From contig LR877149.1 of the NCBI GenBank assembly GCA_903995115.1, forward strand, positions 682,001 to 746,000: 64,000 nt of DNA. Reading direction: 5' to 3'. The translations under genes and the position numbers were made by a program. The number at the start of each line of letters is the position of its first letter. Within the stretch, counting starts at the first letter, position 1. The notes beneath the pieces were generated by a model that had not been told where the DNA came from, made no database searches, and was given only the letters and a program-made list of their open reading frames with translations. Source of the stretch: Angomonas deanei (taxonomy: Eukaryota; Euglenozoa; Kinetoplastea; Trypanosomatida; Trypanosomatidae). Shown here piece after piece: positions 1-10,275 of the stretch.

Positions 1-52
1 GTCTGCCAGGTTTCGAAAACGGGCGCGCTTGGGGGCAGCGCCCGGCCGGGGC

Positions 53-138
53 AACGGAGAGCGGCCGCGGGGGCGCGGCGCGGCCGAACGCCGCCGGGGG
101 CGGAACGGAGAGCGGGCGCGGGGGAACGGGGCGCCGCC
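53..138. repeat. Short imperfect GC-rich tandem repeat, period about 51 bp
   Basis: A unit starting AACGGAGAGCGG at 53 recurs as AACGGAGAGCGG at 104, followed in both cases by CGCGGGGG and further GC-rich sequence. The second unit is incomplete and diverged. It is a simple tandem duplication in non-coding DNA. Confidence 0.5.
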
Positions 139-317
139 CTTTCGAAGGGCAAGAGGCCTGCGGGCGAGCGCGGCGCCCCCGGCCCCTGGCGAGCGAAGCG
201 CGGCCCCGTTGGCAAGGCCAGCCGAACCACACGCCTGGAGCGCGCCCAGCCACCCCAGAGACCCATTCCGGATGGGCCGTGCCGGCGAACCCCCCCTGAC
301 CAAACCCTTGGCGGTGC

Positions 318-625
318 GCGCGTGGTCTTTCCCCACGGCGCCAGCCAAAGGACCCCGGGCCCCCGGGGGGCGGCTCGGCAAACGGGCTCCGCCGCCCCAC
401 ACGCGGTTGCATTTTCCCCCGCCCGGCCCGTCGGTTTGCTTCGTTTTGTGCGGCGCCCCTTCTGCTCGCCCTGCTTCCGTCCGCGCATGGTCTTCCTCCT
501 TCCGCCGCCAAGCAGGGGGGCCCCGGGCCCCAGGGGGCAGTTTGGCCAACGGGCCCCGCCGCCCCCGCCCGGTTGGATTTCGCCCGCCCGGCCCGTCTTC
601 GTTTTGTGTTTTGGGGTTCCGCCAC
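318..625. repeat. Two diverged tandem copies of a ~160-bp GC-rich unit
   Basis: Copy 1 (about 318-465) and copy 2 (about 483-625) show the same landmarks in order: GCGCRTGGTCTT, a GGGCCCC block, a GGC(A/C)AACGGG block, CGCCGCCCC, then CCCGCCCGGCCCGTC and TTCGTTTTGTG. The offset between copies drifts from 165 to 158 bp, so small indels separate them. They look like an old tandem duplication. No coding role is visible. Confidence 0.6.
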
Positions 626-2900
626 TGCTGTGTAACCTCCGCCCTTCGTGCTTTCGTTTGGCCGTTCCGACGGAGGAGGGAATCTTTGCCCCCACTTGGT
701 TTGGCTAGGAGGCCCACACCCGCCCTCCATAATTCGAATTAATGTGCCAGCGTTGCGCCCGGACCTTCGAAGAAACTTCTCCCCGAGAGGAAGCATGGAG
801 TGGGGGTTTTGGTTTGGCGGGATTTGCGATTACGGCGGCTGATGTTAATAGTTAATTTTTTGAATCCTATATCGGAAAGAAAATAAAACACTCATAATTT
901 AACAAACAAACCTTGAAGCAACTTCGGCAAAAAAAGGTTTCTTTTTAAAGTTCTCTTAAACGCGGACACCTGGATAGAGATAAGACTTGCGTCGCGCCAA
1001 GTCATCGCCCGGAACATCCCGCCCCCTTAAAAAAAATAACCTCCCTGCCCTTCCCTTCCCTTCGGGGCGTGGCCTCCCTTATCGTCCCCCGCCCCCCCCC
1101 CGGCCGCCGTTTCGCTTGCGGGTTTTGGGTCCCGCACATCGTGAATGCGCAGGACGGCACTTTGTTTTCTTTGGCGCTCCTTTCGAAGCTACTTTAAGCC
1201 TTCCCAACGGACGCCGTACGGTCGGTAGTGGTGTTTTGTCTGCTGAGCGACTTTTCGCTCACTGCTGATCCCCCTTTAAATTTGCAAAACGGGCCTGTTT
1301 TTCTCGCGGTTTTGCGTCCTTGGCGGGGTCCCGTTTCGGGCCGGGGGCCGCCCCACCCCCGGGGACAGGCGTCCGCTGCGGTTTATTGCTTCCGCGCGGG
1401 GCCCGGGGGCCATGGTGGCGCGGCGGGGGCTTGGCCGATCGGCGGTCCCCCTTTTTTTGCTCCTCGTGTTTCTTTCTTGGTGCCGCACTGCCCTGGAGTT
1501 GCCAGCGGGCTTTGCGTCCGTGTTTACGGTGATTTTCGGAAGGTTTCGTTGGGGAAAACGGGATTATAGCAGATTTAACCGCTTCTCCCCCTTTTCTTTT
1601 GTTAATTTGGTGAAACGGTCTCTGTGGGTCAAGACCATCCTCGCAAGGGACCGAAGGGTCCGTTAATTCTTTGCTTCCCCCTGTGTTGTCTACGGCTGTG
1701 GGATTTCCGTGTTTGGTGCAACTTTTTTGGATGTTCATCTACCAATCCCTTCCGTTTCTCGGTTGGCTCCACCGTGTTCTGGTTAAAGCCGTGGGGTCTA
1801 AAAGTTGCGCACTTCCCAAGATAAAGGGCGCCGATGGCGTGCCACTGTTCGCATTTAAAGTGGGTTTAGTTGTCTGCCAAACACGTGGAATTTGCGGTAA
1901 CGGCGAGGTTGGAAACTTTGGAATTTATTCCACCTCCCCTCCCTTGTTCTCTTCTTGTGCGAAGGTTTGCTTTTTTAAAAGTTGCCTTATTTGGGGCTGC
2001 TCTGGCCGCCCTGGCCGCCCCTAGGTGAAAAGCTGGAGAAGGATTCCTGTAGGGGGAATCCCGGGCACCCTGGGTTTACGTTATTCGGTGGCGTGTCGTT
2101 GGTTCGTTTATCGAATGCCCTTTTACCGACACTTTCCCTGTTTCGACCTTGGTGACCGCCTCCCGTTTACGACTAATGTCCCCATAAGGTTATGCGGGGG
2201 CGGTGAGGTTTCTCTTCTGCCCTTTCCCAAATCGCGCACCGGTGGTCCTGCTGGGGCGGTTGTTTTCCCTTCCTTTGCCCCCCGAGGGGGGGCCGTTCCT
2301 GCCCGTCGCAGCCCCGTCCCTCCTCGTCCTGCTCCGCTTCGGGGGGCGCCGGGCTCCCGCCGTCATGGGCAGGCCCGCCTTTGGCCGGCGCCGGATGCGC
2401 CCGCCGGTTTCAACCTCGGGGTGCGCGTAACCGGGTGGGGTGGTGCGGCTGTCCGCCAGGCGTTGGGCGTTCTCGGGGCCAGTGTAACCCCTGCAGTTTT
2501 GGTCGGGGCCGTCAAATTGCCGGCTGATTTTAATCCGTGCTTTACCGTCGAAGAAAAACGGCGAACATCCGATAACTGTTTTTGATCGTAAAAACAGCTC
2601 GTGTATGGGAAACATTCTGCCCATTATCTGGGGTGACGAATGTGGACATCGGCAGTTCCAAATAAAGCCCCGGTTCGTTCCGGAGGAACGCGCAAATACC
2701 TCCGTCTCACAAATACCCCGAAGAAATTCTTTTTTTATTACTACCGCGAAATCTCGAAAGCGAGTGGCGGGGGCGTCGCTGCGACAGATTTCAACGATAC
2801 TGGCTTTGCAGTTACCCTAAGGTTGGGATTGCCGCTGCGTAAACATGCAGGCAGAGAAATGGGTGGCTATTCGTCTGAATTTACTCCGAAATTTCGGAAA

Positions 2901-4694
2901 ACTTCAGTGTTCGGCTGGGCGTTTTCAGTAACAAATAAAAAGTAAAACACCGTTCTGGATTTCATTTGAAAACGAAAACGAAACCCGAAAATGATAGATG
3001 CACTTTGCGTTAACGCCGGGTGAGGTGGGCGGATAATAATTCAGAAGCAGCCATAGTTTTGCGGAGAAGAGAACGAAATGGAACAACCTGAGCAGCGGGC
3101 AACAACATCATGGAAGGAATATGAAATGCGAACATAGTCCATCGGCGAAACATCCAGATAAATTCACTTTTTATTTCCTGGAGTTTACAGCCCTAACCGA
3201 AAAGAGAAATACTTTCGGTGCGACAGCACGGTAAGTTTCTTCCCGGGTTAAGACTCATAGTTTTTTTTGTCTCTCTTCCGTGTGCCTTTTTTTTTTTTTT
3301 TTTTTGGAGGGGCGGGGGCCCTCACTCCCCTTTCTGTTTTTTTTTTTTGGTAGGGAACGCATCCGGAGTAATTTGAAAGTTCTTGTGGATTTCTCGGCGT
3401 TATAATGTGCTTTTTTTTTTTTTTTGTCGGAGATTTTATTCACGCGTAGCCGAATCGACTGGGACAACGTGCGTGATATTTCGATTACTCCCTCTGCTGC
3501 GTTACCCGACCTCCCTCGAATTAAATGAATGCAAACGCACAGAAATACACCATTTCTTCCGGGATAAAATGGTCACTTTACTGTGGGCTTTCCGTTTGAT
3601 CTGTTGTTTCGCTATGGTATACAAAGTTTCTTTCTTTTCGGCTAAGCGTTCGATACGACAGAGAACACACCTCCGTAAATAGGAACCTTTCCACGGGAAG
3701 GGGGGTCACCGATTGAACTTCAATATCCTGGGAAGGTCTGTTATTTGAAGCTTGCTTGCTGTCGTTTTCAGTGTGCAGTCTGCAAAACATCTTTTTTTTT
3801 TTTTTATGGTTACAGACTTTTTTTTTGAATGTTCTTTAATCCCCTCAACCAAGCGGGTTCAGGTAAGCCCCCTTTTTCCTCTTCAACTCTTCGAGCCATA
3901 TTCAACTGCGTATTTCGTTTCTCCGGGGACCCACAGGGACAGTAATGAGGGATGATAATATGCGGAATCTGCAATTTTTTTTTTTTTTTGTTTATATACA
4001 ATTTTTCTTTTTGCGCTTTATTGGATTACCTTCTTGGTGTAGCTACGCGTTCTGTAATCGTACCGACCGGCCCGTCCACTTTTCTCCCTCTCTCTCTTCC
4101 TGCTTTACAAAAGTTTATCTCTAAGCAAGTAGTTATCTTCCCTAAGTTTTATTTACAATAACACTATTAATTTCAATTAGTTTTTTTTTTTTTATTTAAG
4201 AACTTCATTTTAATTTTTTTCATTTGTTAAGTAATTTTTCCAAACTCATTTTATAAGAAATTTCATTTTCAAAACTTTTTGACATTTGCATAAAGTTTTT
4301 GGCGTAGTAGTAGTTATTGTCGATTCATCGTTCTTTTTTTTTTTTAAAAATTTTATTCACTGTTTTTTTTTTCTTTTTTCTCTTGTTTACCCACAATATA
4401 TTGAGCGGAATTAAAGTTTGTTCTAACAACCTTATCGACCGCGGGAACAGTAGAATAATCAACCGAGCTGATAGATCGTCTTGTTTTTTTTTTTCTAAAA
4501 AAGAAAACAAGAGTTCATAAAAAATATCACACCCAAGGTTTTGTTCGTTTTTACAACAAAAAACTTGCGTTCCAATATTTTACCCATCGTAGAGAAAGCT
4601 TTTAAAAAAAAAAAAAGAGAATTATTTTATAATACATTTAAATAGCAGTATTAATAATTAAAAGTAAAATATATACAGAATCATCAGCATAATT

Positions 4695-4725
<31 letters not shown>

Positions 4726-5152
4726 CTATATAAAATAAAAACAAAAGAAAACAACAACAGGGCAGCGCCTATATATTTTCTTGAAAAACTAAACAAATAA
4801 TCAAAAATAAACAGTCAACAAGAATAATATTGTCAAACACCATATCGAATAAAAAACCTAGCTAACCAGCACAATAAACCAAGATCGGAAAAAAGGAAAG
4901 GGAAAAACCATTTGTTAAGCACGGTTTGTTGAGTGGCTAGAAGAGACAAATAATCATTTTTTTTTTAAAAAAATACACCGAAGAATACTCGCTAAATTAA
5001 TTTCGCTATAGGAAGACTACTCTTTTCCTTTCGGCATCCCTGGCATTCATTCTATTTTCGGGACAACAGTTGTTTATAAGCACGCTTTAAACAATCAAAA
5101 AAAAAAAAAAAATTCTTCACGAAACACTAGCCCTTGGATACGTGATCATACG
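2901..5152. other. AT-rich gene-free stretch with homopolymer runs
   Basis: Base composition switches to AT-rich here, with many runs of T or A (for example near 3283, 3412, 3786, 3976 and 4600). No open frame carries a recognisable domain. The last part (about 4950-5150) must contain the 5' untranslated region and spliced-leader acceptor of the first giant gene. A pyrimidine-rich stretch at 5021-5060 is a candidate tract. Nothing else was recognised. Confidence 0.5.
4701..4725. repeat. TA dinucleotide microsatellite
   Basis: About 12.5 uninterrupted TA units lie in the AT-rich spacer upstream of the first giant gene. Confidence 0.9.
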
Positions 5153-8100
5153 ATGACGTCTCTGTACAATGTTTTGAACCCTAAAACCACCTCATTGAAG
5201 GCGGGTGATGTGGTGGCATTCGATTACACAGAGAATAAAAAGTGGGAGTGGACCCTCGGAACGTTGAAAAGTGTAAACGAGTACAGTGCCACAATTCAGC
5301 AGTGGGCCATTCATGAAGGTGACATGAACGCCCTCAAAGTAATTTTGAACAGAGAAGTTGACTCCGAAAAAAATCGAACAAAAATGTACCAAAATATGCT
5401 CGGAATAGCAAAAGACACATTGGCCGCCATACGTTGTTCGCACGAAGACAAAGTTACTGAAGCTCGGCAGTCTTTCGACGGATCTCGAGAAAAAGTGTCT
5501 GAGTTCGACGAAGTTCAACTGCGGAAGGTTACATCTCAGGCGACACCCTCTCCGGTCGCCATGGCCGTTCTGAAAGGCGTTCTCGCCATTGCCAAGTGCG
5601 ATCCTACTGTGGATGAGTACTACAGTTGGGCGGACATCCAGGCGGAGTATCGAAAAGCCTCTACCTGGAATGACATTTACAAAGTCGATGTTCTCGCCAA
5701 GCCATATTCCTCCGCTGAGGCGCTACGAGCCGGTCTCACGGACTCTCGCCTCTCGCTGAACGCAGCCAACCGCGATTCTCCCGTCACTGCTGCATTACAT
5801 CAATGGATTACCAATGCGTTGTCGTATCAAGAGGCTTACCGCAACACCACCAATGACAAACGAATTCAGGAGCAAAATGATATTATAGCGGCAGCCATTG
5901 CCGGCATGAAGGCGTCCCGAGCGAAGATGGACAAGCTGAGGGAGGAACTGCAGGCGAAGACCCCTGCCGGCCTTCCGGGTCAAGTTACTTCCTTTACTAA
6001 AACTTCCGCCGAGCTGACGATCCCACTTTCCGCGGTGATATGCCCTGTGCAGGTGGACGGCAGCGTGACCGCCTGCGCGCTCACCGATGACGAAGTTAAC
6101 GTTATTTTGGCTGACGCGAAGCTGGTGAGATTTTCTTTAAAAGAACAAATAAATTCATTGGCTTCCGCCTACGTGGATGTCAGCGCGGAACTGAAGGCAC
6201 TATCGGCGTACACGACGGAATTGGAAGAAAAAAGACTACATTTGTTCGAGCACTATGTGAGTGGGTTGTTAAGACCTGAAGACGAGGAGCGAGCGGCAGG
6301 AGATTCCGTTGAACTGGAAAGACTCAAAGATCTGGTTAGTGAGCTGAAGACTCACGACGACAGGTGGGAGTATGACAGCGGTCCAACCGTCACCACCAGT
6401 CATGTACTGAAATTTTCTGGGGATCACTGGAGCGATGTGGTGCGGTCGAAACCTGAGGAGGTCCACTCGGCCTTTGTTTTGGATGTGTCGCTTGCCTGCC
6501 ACATTCCGCCAAGTGACGTGAGCAACGTCAAGTTTCTCCCGCGCACATCCGAGCTGGAGGCCAACTGCGAAATAACTCACCCTGCCTCCGTGGGAAAACG
6601 CCAGATTGACAAATGCCTACAAGAGCATCCGAACAGAAACATGGACCGCGTGTATGAAAGGCGGGACGAACCTAAGAGCGGGCTGGATCGCGCCATTGCT
6701 GAAACTTGCCGCGCTTTGGGCATAGATGATACCAAATTTGCAGGTATGAGCCACGACCAGTTCGTTGAGCTACTTTCCGGGTTCGATTACTTCGGGGACA
6801 AGGATGCCTATGAAAGTGAAATCGGCGATTTACTCATGCTTCTTGACAAGATCCACAACGAGAACAGATCTCTACAATACACACTTGAACAATCCGCGGA
6901 TCGGTTCAAAAAACAAACGGCGGCTTTAAAGAGAGAACAAGACGCACTGAAAGAAAGGAACGAGGAAATGAACGACGAAATTGATAGACTTCGGAACTTG
7001 GTGGAAAAACTGAAGGATTTGGCTGACAAACAGGGCAGCGAATTGGAATTTTACCGGCTGCAGCAGGAACAGGCGCAACAGCAACGGTCGCAGCGCAATC
7101 TTTCCGCCTTTAATCCCACCGACGAAGGTACGGACCCCATCTACTCCGTCACCATGGAGGAGCTCGCAAATGAGAAAGAAGCTGGCGACGAAGCTCGCCA
7201 ACGAGCAGCCGATCTACAGCAAAACCTAGACGCTAACGAGCAAGCTCTACGCCAGCTGAACGATCAGCTGCAGGAGTCCGAAGACGCGAACAATAATTTG
7301 AACAAGCTGCTGGACGCCGCTAACAAGGAGCTTGGTGCTCACCGCCAGAAGCGACAGGATGCCCGTGACACTCGCGCAGGCGACGCCGAACTTGCCGCGG
7401 CTGATGGAGTACCCCTCCGCAGTTCCCGCGGCGCCACACGTGCAAGTGCGCGTGCTCGCGGCCCTGAGGCGTCTGAGGTTGCTGTCGACCCCGCCCAGAT
7501 CGAAAGCGAGCCGCTGTACGCTGTCACTCTCGACGAGCTGAAGGACAAGCGCGACTCTGCCGAGGAGCTTGCCAAGGAGAATGAAAAGCTCAATGACGAC
7601 ATCGCCAAATTAGCCGATAGTTTAGAACGAGCCGCAGATGACCTCGAGAAACAAAGGGATGAAATCAATAAGCTAACCGGTGAGCTTGACGCCGCCAACA
7701 AGGAGCTTGGTGCTCACCGTCAGAAGCGACAGGATGCCCGTGACACTCGCGCAGGCGACGCCGAACTTGCCGCGGCTGATGGAGTACCCCTCCGCAGTTC
7801 CCGCGGCGCCACACGTGCAAGTGCGCGTGCTCGCGGCCCCGAGGCGTCTGAGGTTGCTGTCGACCCCGCCCAGATCGAAAGCGAGCCGCTGTACGCTGTC
7901 ACTCTCGACGAGCTGAAGGACAAGCGCGACTCTGCCGAGGAGCTTGCTAAGGAGAATGCCAAGCTAGCTGAAGAATTGGAGCAACAGAAGGCCGAGAACG
8001 ATAAGTTGACCGGTGAGCTTGACGCCGCCAACAAGGAGCTTGGTGCTCACCGCCAGAAGCGACAGGATGCCCGTGACACTCGCGCAGGCGACGCCGAACT

Positions 8101-10171
8101 TGCCGCGGCTGATGGAGTACCCCTCCGCAGTTCCCGCGGCGCCACACGTGCAAGTGCGCGTGCTCGCGGCCCCGAGGCGTCTGAGGTTGCTGTCGACCCC
8201 GCCCAGATCGAAAGCGAGCCGCTGTACGCTGTCACTCTTGACGAGCTGAAGGGCAAGCGCGACTCTGCCGAGGAGCTCGCCAAGGAGAATGAAAAACTAA
8301 ACGCTGACATCGCCAAGCTGGCTGAAGAATTGGAGCAACAGAAGGCCGAGAACGATAAGTTGACCGGTGAGCTTGACGCCGCCAACAAGGAGCTTGGTGC
8401 TCACCGCCAGAAGCGACAGGATGCCCGTGACACTCGCGCAGGCGACGCCGAACTTGCCGCGGCTGATGGAGTACCCCTCCGCAGTTCCCGCGGCGCCACA
8501 CGTGCAAGTGCGCGTGCTCGCGGCCCTGAGGCGTCTGAGGTTGCTGTCGACCCCGCCCAGATCGAAAGCGAGCCGCTGTACGCTGTCACTCTCGACGAGC
8601 TGAAGGACAAGCGCGACTCTGCCGAGGAGCTTGCCAAGGAGAATGCCAAGCTGGCTGAAGAATTGGAGCAACAGAAGGCCGATAACGATAAGTTGACCGG
8701 TGAGCTTGACGCCGCCAACAAGGAGCTTGGTGCTCACCGTCAGAAGCGACAGGATGCCCGTGACACTCGCGCAGGCGACGCCGAACTTGCCGCGGCTGAT
8801 GGAGTACCCCTCCGCAGTTCCCGCGGCGCCACACGTGCAAGTGCGCGTGCTCGCGGCCCCGAGGCGTCTGAGGTTGCTGTCGACCCCGCCCAGATCGAAA
8901 GCGAGCCGCTGTACGCTGTCACTCTCGACGAGCTGAAGGACAAACGCGACTCTGCCGAGGAGCTTGCCAAGGATAACGAAAAACTAAATGACGCGATTGA
9001 TAAGCTAGCAAACGAACTCGAGCAACAGAAGGCCGAGAATGACAAGCTGGCGGACGAGAACGAGAAGCTTGTCGGCGAGCTCGACGTTGCCAATAAGGAG
9101 TTGGACGCTCACCGACACAAAAGGCAAGAGGCTCTTGACGCTCGCGCTAGCGATCCGGAGCTTGCCGCGGCTGACGGAGTACCCGTTCGCGCCGCGGGAG
9201 GAAAAGGAATTGATGCCGGAGCGCCTGTGGACCCCGCCCAGATTGAGAAGGAGCCGTTGTACTGCGTAACTCTCGACGAGCTCCAGAATGCACGAAATCA
9301 GTTGGAGGAGCTCGAAGATGAAAAAGAAAAGATACTGAAGGATCTTGACGATGCTAGGGATGACATAAAGGAGCTTGAAAAGTACAACATCAACAATAAC
9401 AACAGTGACCCCAGCAAACCGCAAACCACCACAAGCCATAAGAAGGTCTTCGACGGTGACGAGTGGAACTTGGTTATGGAGGACAGCCCTGAGGAACTCA
9501 ACGATGTGTTTATCACCGATACCATGACCGCTTGCAGAGTTTCACGCGGTAGTGTCAAGAACATTAAATTTGTCCTCGGCAGTTTGCATGCTGATTTCGA
9601 TGTGAGCCATAACGCAGATATCAGCGGCGAGGACATGGACGCGTTCATTCAGTCTTACCCCTTCCCTGGTATGCACGACCTATACGCAAATCGTCGTAAA
9701 GGTAGAAGAGGAATAGATGCTGTGAGAGACGACTTGCAGAACGCGGAGGAAGCCCTCGCAGAGGAGAAGAAGCGGGGTGATGAACTCGACGAGGAGCTCG
9801 GGAAGCAGAAGGCCGCGAATGACAAGCTGGCTGATGAGAATGACAAGCTTGCCGGTGAGAACGAGCAACTCGGCGATGACCTCGAGAAGCAGAAGGCTGA
9901 GAACGACAAGCTGGCGGATGAGAACGAGAAGCTGGCCGGCGAGAACGAGAAGCTTGGCGATGAGCTCGAGAAGCAGAAGGCTGAGAATGATAAGCTGGCT
10001 GATGAGAACGAGAAACTCGGCGATGACCTCGAGAAGCAGAAGGCTGAGAACGACAAGCTGGCGGATGAGCTCGAGAAGCTGGCTGGCGAGAACGAGAAGC
10101 TTGGCGATGAGCTCGAGAAGCAGAAGGCCGAGAATGATAAGCTCGCCGACGATAATGAGAATTGTTGCTGA
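5153..10171 (+). CDS. Giant coiled-coil FAZ1-like protein A, N-terminal part
   Basis: The protein opens with a region around GDVVAFDY (residues 18-25), shared with the two giant genes downstream. A globular block at about residues 405-512 contains SHVLKFSGDHW and a VSNVKF strand. It looks like the domain I recall being named the flagellar attachment zone protein 1 conserved domain, and a second copy lies at about 9430-9700. The rest is charged coiled coil, including five 'A' repeats (7337-9106), each with an EPLYAVTLDEL segment. In trypanosomes FAZ proteins form the filament tethering the flagellum to the cell body. Membership here is inferred from architecture. The frame stops at 10169-10171 in a degenerate repeat, yet the same frame resumes at 10247, so this and the next entry are probably one gene of about 3,870 codons. 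The ATG at 5153 is the first in the frame and directly precedes the conserved N-terminus. Confidence 0.7.
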   Translation: MTSLYNVLNPKTTSLKAGDVVAFDYTENKKWEWTLGTLKSVNEYSATIQQWAIHEGDMNALKVILNREVDSEKNRTKMYQNMLGIAKDTLAAIRCSHEDKVTEARQSFDGSREKVSEFDEVQLRKVTSQATPSPVAMAVLKGVLAIAKCDPTVDEYYSWADIQAEYRKASTWNDIYKVDVLAKPYSSAEALRAGLTDSRLSLNAANRDSPVTAALHQWITNALSYQEAYRNTTNDKRIQEQNDIIAAAIAGMKASRAKMDKLREELQAKTPAGLPGQVTSFTKTSAELTIPLSAVICPVQVDGSVTACALTDDEVNVILADAKLVRFSLKEQINSLASAYVDVSAELKALSAYTTELEEKRLHLFEHYVSGLLRPEDEERAAGDSVELERLKDLVSELKTHDDRWEYDSGPTVTTSHVLKFSGDHWSDVVRSKPEEVHSAFVLDVSLACHIPPSDVSNVKFLPRTSELEANCEITHPASVGKRQIDKCLQEHPNRNMDRVYERRDEPKSGLDRAIAETCRALGIDDTKFAGMSHDQFVELLSGFDYFGDKDAYESEIGDLLMLLDKIHNENRSLQYTLEQSADRFKKQTAALKREQDALKERNEEMNDEIDRLRNLVEKLKDLADKQGSELEFYRLQQEQAQQQRSQRNLSAFNPTDEGTDPIYSVTMEELANEKEAGDEARQRAADLQQNLDANEQALRQLNDQLQESEDANNNLNKLLDAANKELGAHRQKRQDARDTRAGDAELAAADGVPLRSSRGATRASARARGPEASEVAVDPAQIESEPLYAVTLDELKDKRDSAEELAKENEKLNDDIAKLADSLERAADDLEKQRDEINKLTGELDAANKELGAHRQKRQDARDTRAGDAELAAADGVPLRSSRGATRASARARGPEASEVAVDPAQIESEPLYAVTLDELKDKRDSAEELAKENAKLAEELEQQKAENDKLTGELDAANKELGAHRQKRQDARDTRAGDAELAAADGVPLRSSRGATRASARARGPEASEVAVDPAQIESEPLYAVTLDELKGKRDSAEELAKENEKLNADIAKLAEELEQQKAENDKLTGELDAANKELGAHRQKRQDARDTRAGDAELAAADGVPLRSSRGATRASARARGPEASEVAVDPAQIESEPLYAVTLDELKDKRDSAEELAKENAKLAEELEQQKADNDKLTGELDAANKELGAHRQKRQDARDTRAGDAELAAADGVPLRSSRGATRASARARGPEASEVAVDPAQIESEPLYAVTLDELKDKRDSAEELAKDNEKLNDAIDKLANELEQQKAENDKLADENEKLVGELDVANKELDAHRHKRQEALDARASDPELAAADGVPVRAAGGKGIDAGAPVDPAQIEKEPLYCVTLDELQNARNQLEELEDEKEKILKDLDDARDDIKELEKYNINNNNSDPSKPQTTTSHKKVFDGDEWNLVMEDSPEELNDVFITDTMTACRVSRGSVKNIKFVLGSLHADFDVSHNADISGEDMDAFIQSYPFPGMHDLYANRRKGRRGIDAVRDDLQNAEEALAEEKKRGDELDEELGKQKAANDKLADENDKLAGENEQLGDDLEKQKAENDKLADENEKLAGENEKLGDELEKQKAENDKLADENEKLGDDLEKQKAENDKLADELEKLAGENEKLGDELEKQKAENDKLADDNENCC
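7337..9106 (+). repeat. 'A' repeat array inside giant gene A (five units)
   Basis: The anchor GCTCAC (Ala-His of the AHRQKRQ segment) occurs at 7337, 7712, 8045, 8399 and 8732, and a diverged sixth at 9107. Spacings are 125, 111, 118, 111 and 125 codons, differing only by 7 or 14. Each unit has a near-invariant non-helical spacer (DAELAAADGVP, an Arg/Ala-rich stretch, then EPLYAVTLDEL) and a variable number of heptads. Nucleotide identity between spacers is very high, which suggests recent homogenisation. Confidence 0.9.
9430..9700 (+). other. Internal FAZ1-conserved-like domain, copy 1
   Basis: The encoded segment runs from TTTSHKKVFDGDEW through KNIKFVLGSLHADFDV to MHDLYANRRKGRRG. It aligns by eye with the N-terminal domain of the same protein (SHVLKFSGDHW, VSNVKFLPRTS). 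A nearly identical copy lies 4,239 bp downstream. It is preceded by an Asn-rich linker. Confidence 0.7.
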
Positions 10172-10275
10172 CGCCGACAAGGAGTTGGAGGCTCACCGGA
10201 CGAAGCTCTGGATGCTGTGGACAGCTTGGCTGACGATAAACTGTGAACCCTGAACAGATCACTGGAGAACCTGTA
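10158..10275 (+). other. Degenerate repeat with two in-frame stops that splits giant gene A
   Basis: Compared with intact 'B' repeats downstream, this stretch lacks several blocks of sequence. The segment between GACGATAATGAGAA and GCTGACGCCGACAAGG has lost a block, and most of the ATDPELAAADGVP to VNPEQITGEP region is missing. In the frame used on both sides there are stops at 10169-10171 and 10244-10246. Because the frame is the same before and after, the losses may reflect a real damaged unit or a mis-joined repeat in the assembly. Confidence 0.75.

Larger units (their letters stand above)
1..2900. other. GC-rich gene-free block upstream of the gene cluster
   Basis: This stretch is markedly GC-rich, especially 1-720 and 1300-1450, with many runs of C or G. 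The open frames are short, overlap on both strands, and translate to Pro/Arg/Gly/Ala-rich strings with no recognisable domain, which is what GC-rich non-coding DNA gives. I see no tRNA, rRNA or snoRNA that I can support. It lies upstream of the first + strand gene and may be part of a transcription start region, a strand-switch region or a chromosome-internal repeat domain. That role is inference from position and composition only. Confidence 0.5.

Noticed and set aside
29-742. 237-codon frame in the GC-rich block
   Set aside because: Pro/Arg/Ala/Gly-rich throughout with overlapping frames on the same bases, as expected in GC-rich non-coding DNA. It starts at a TTG and has no domain.
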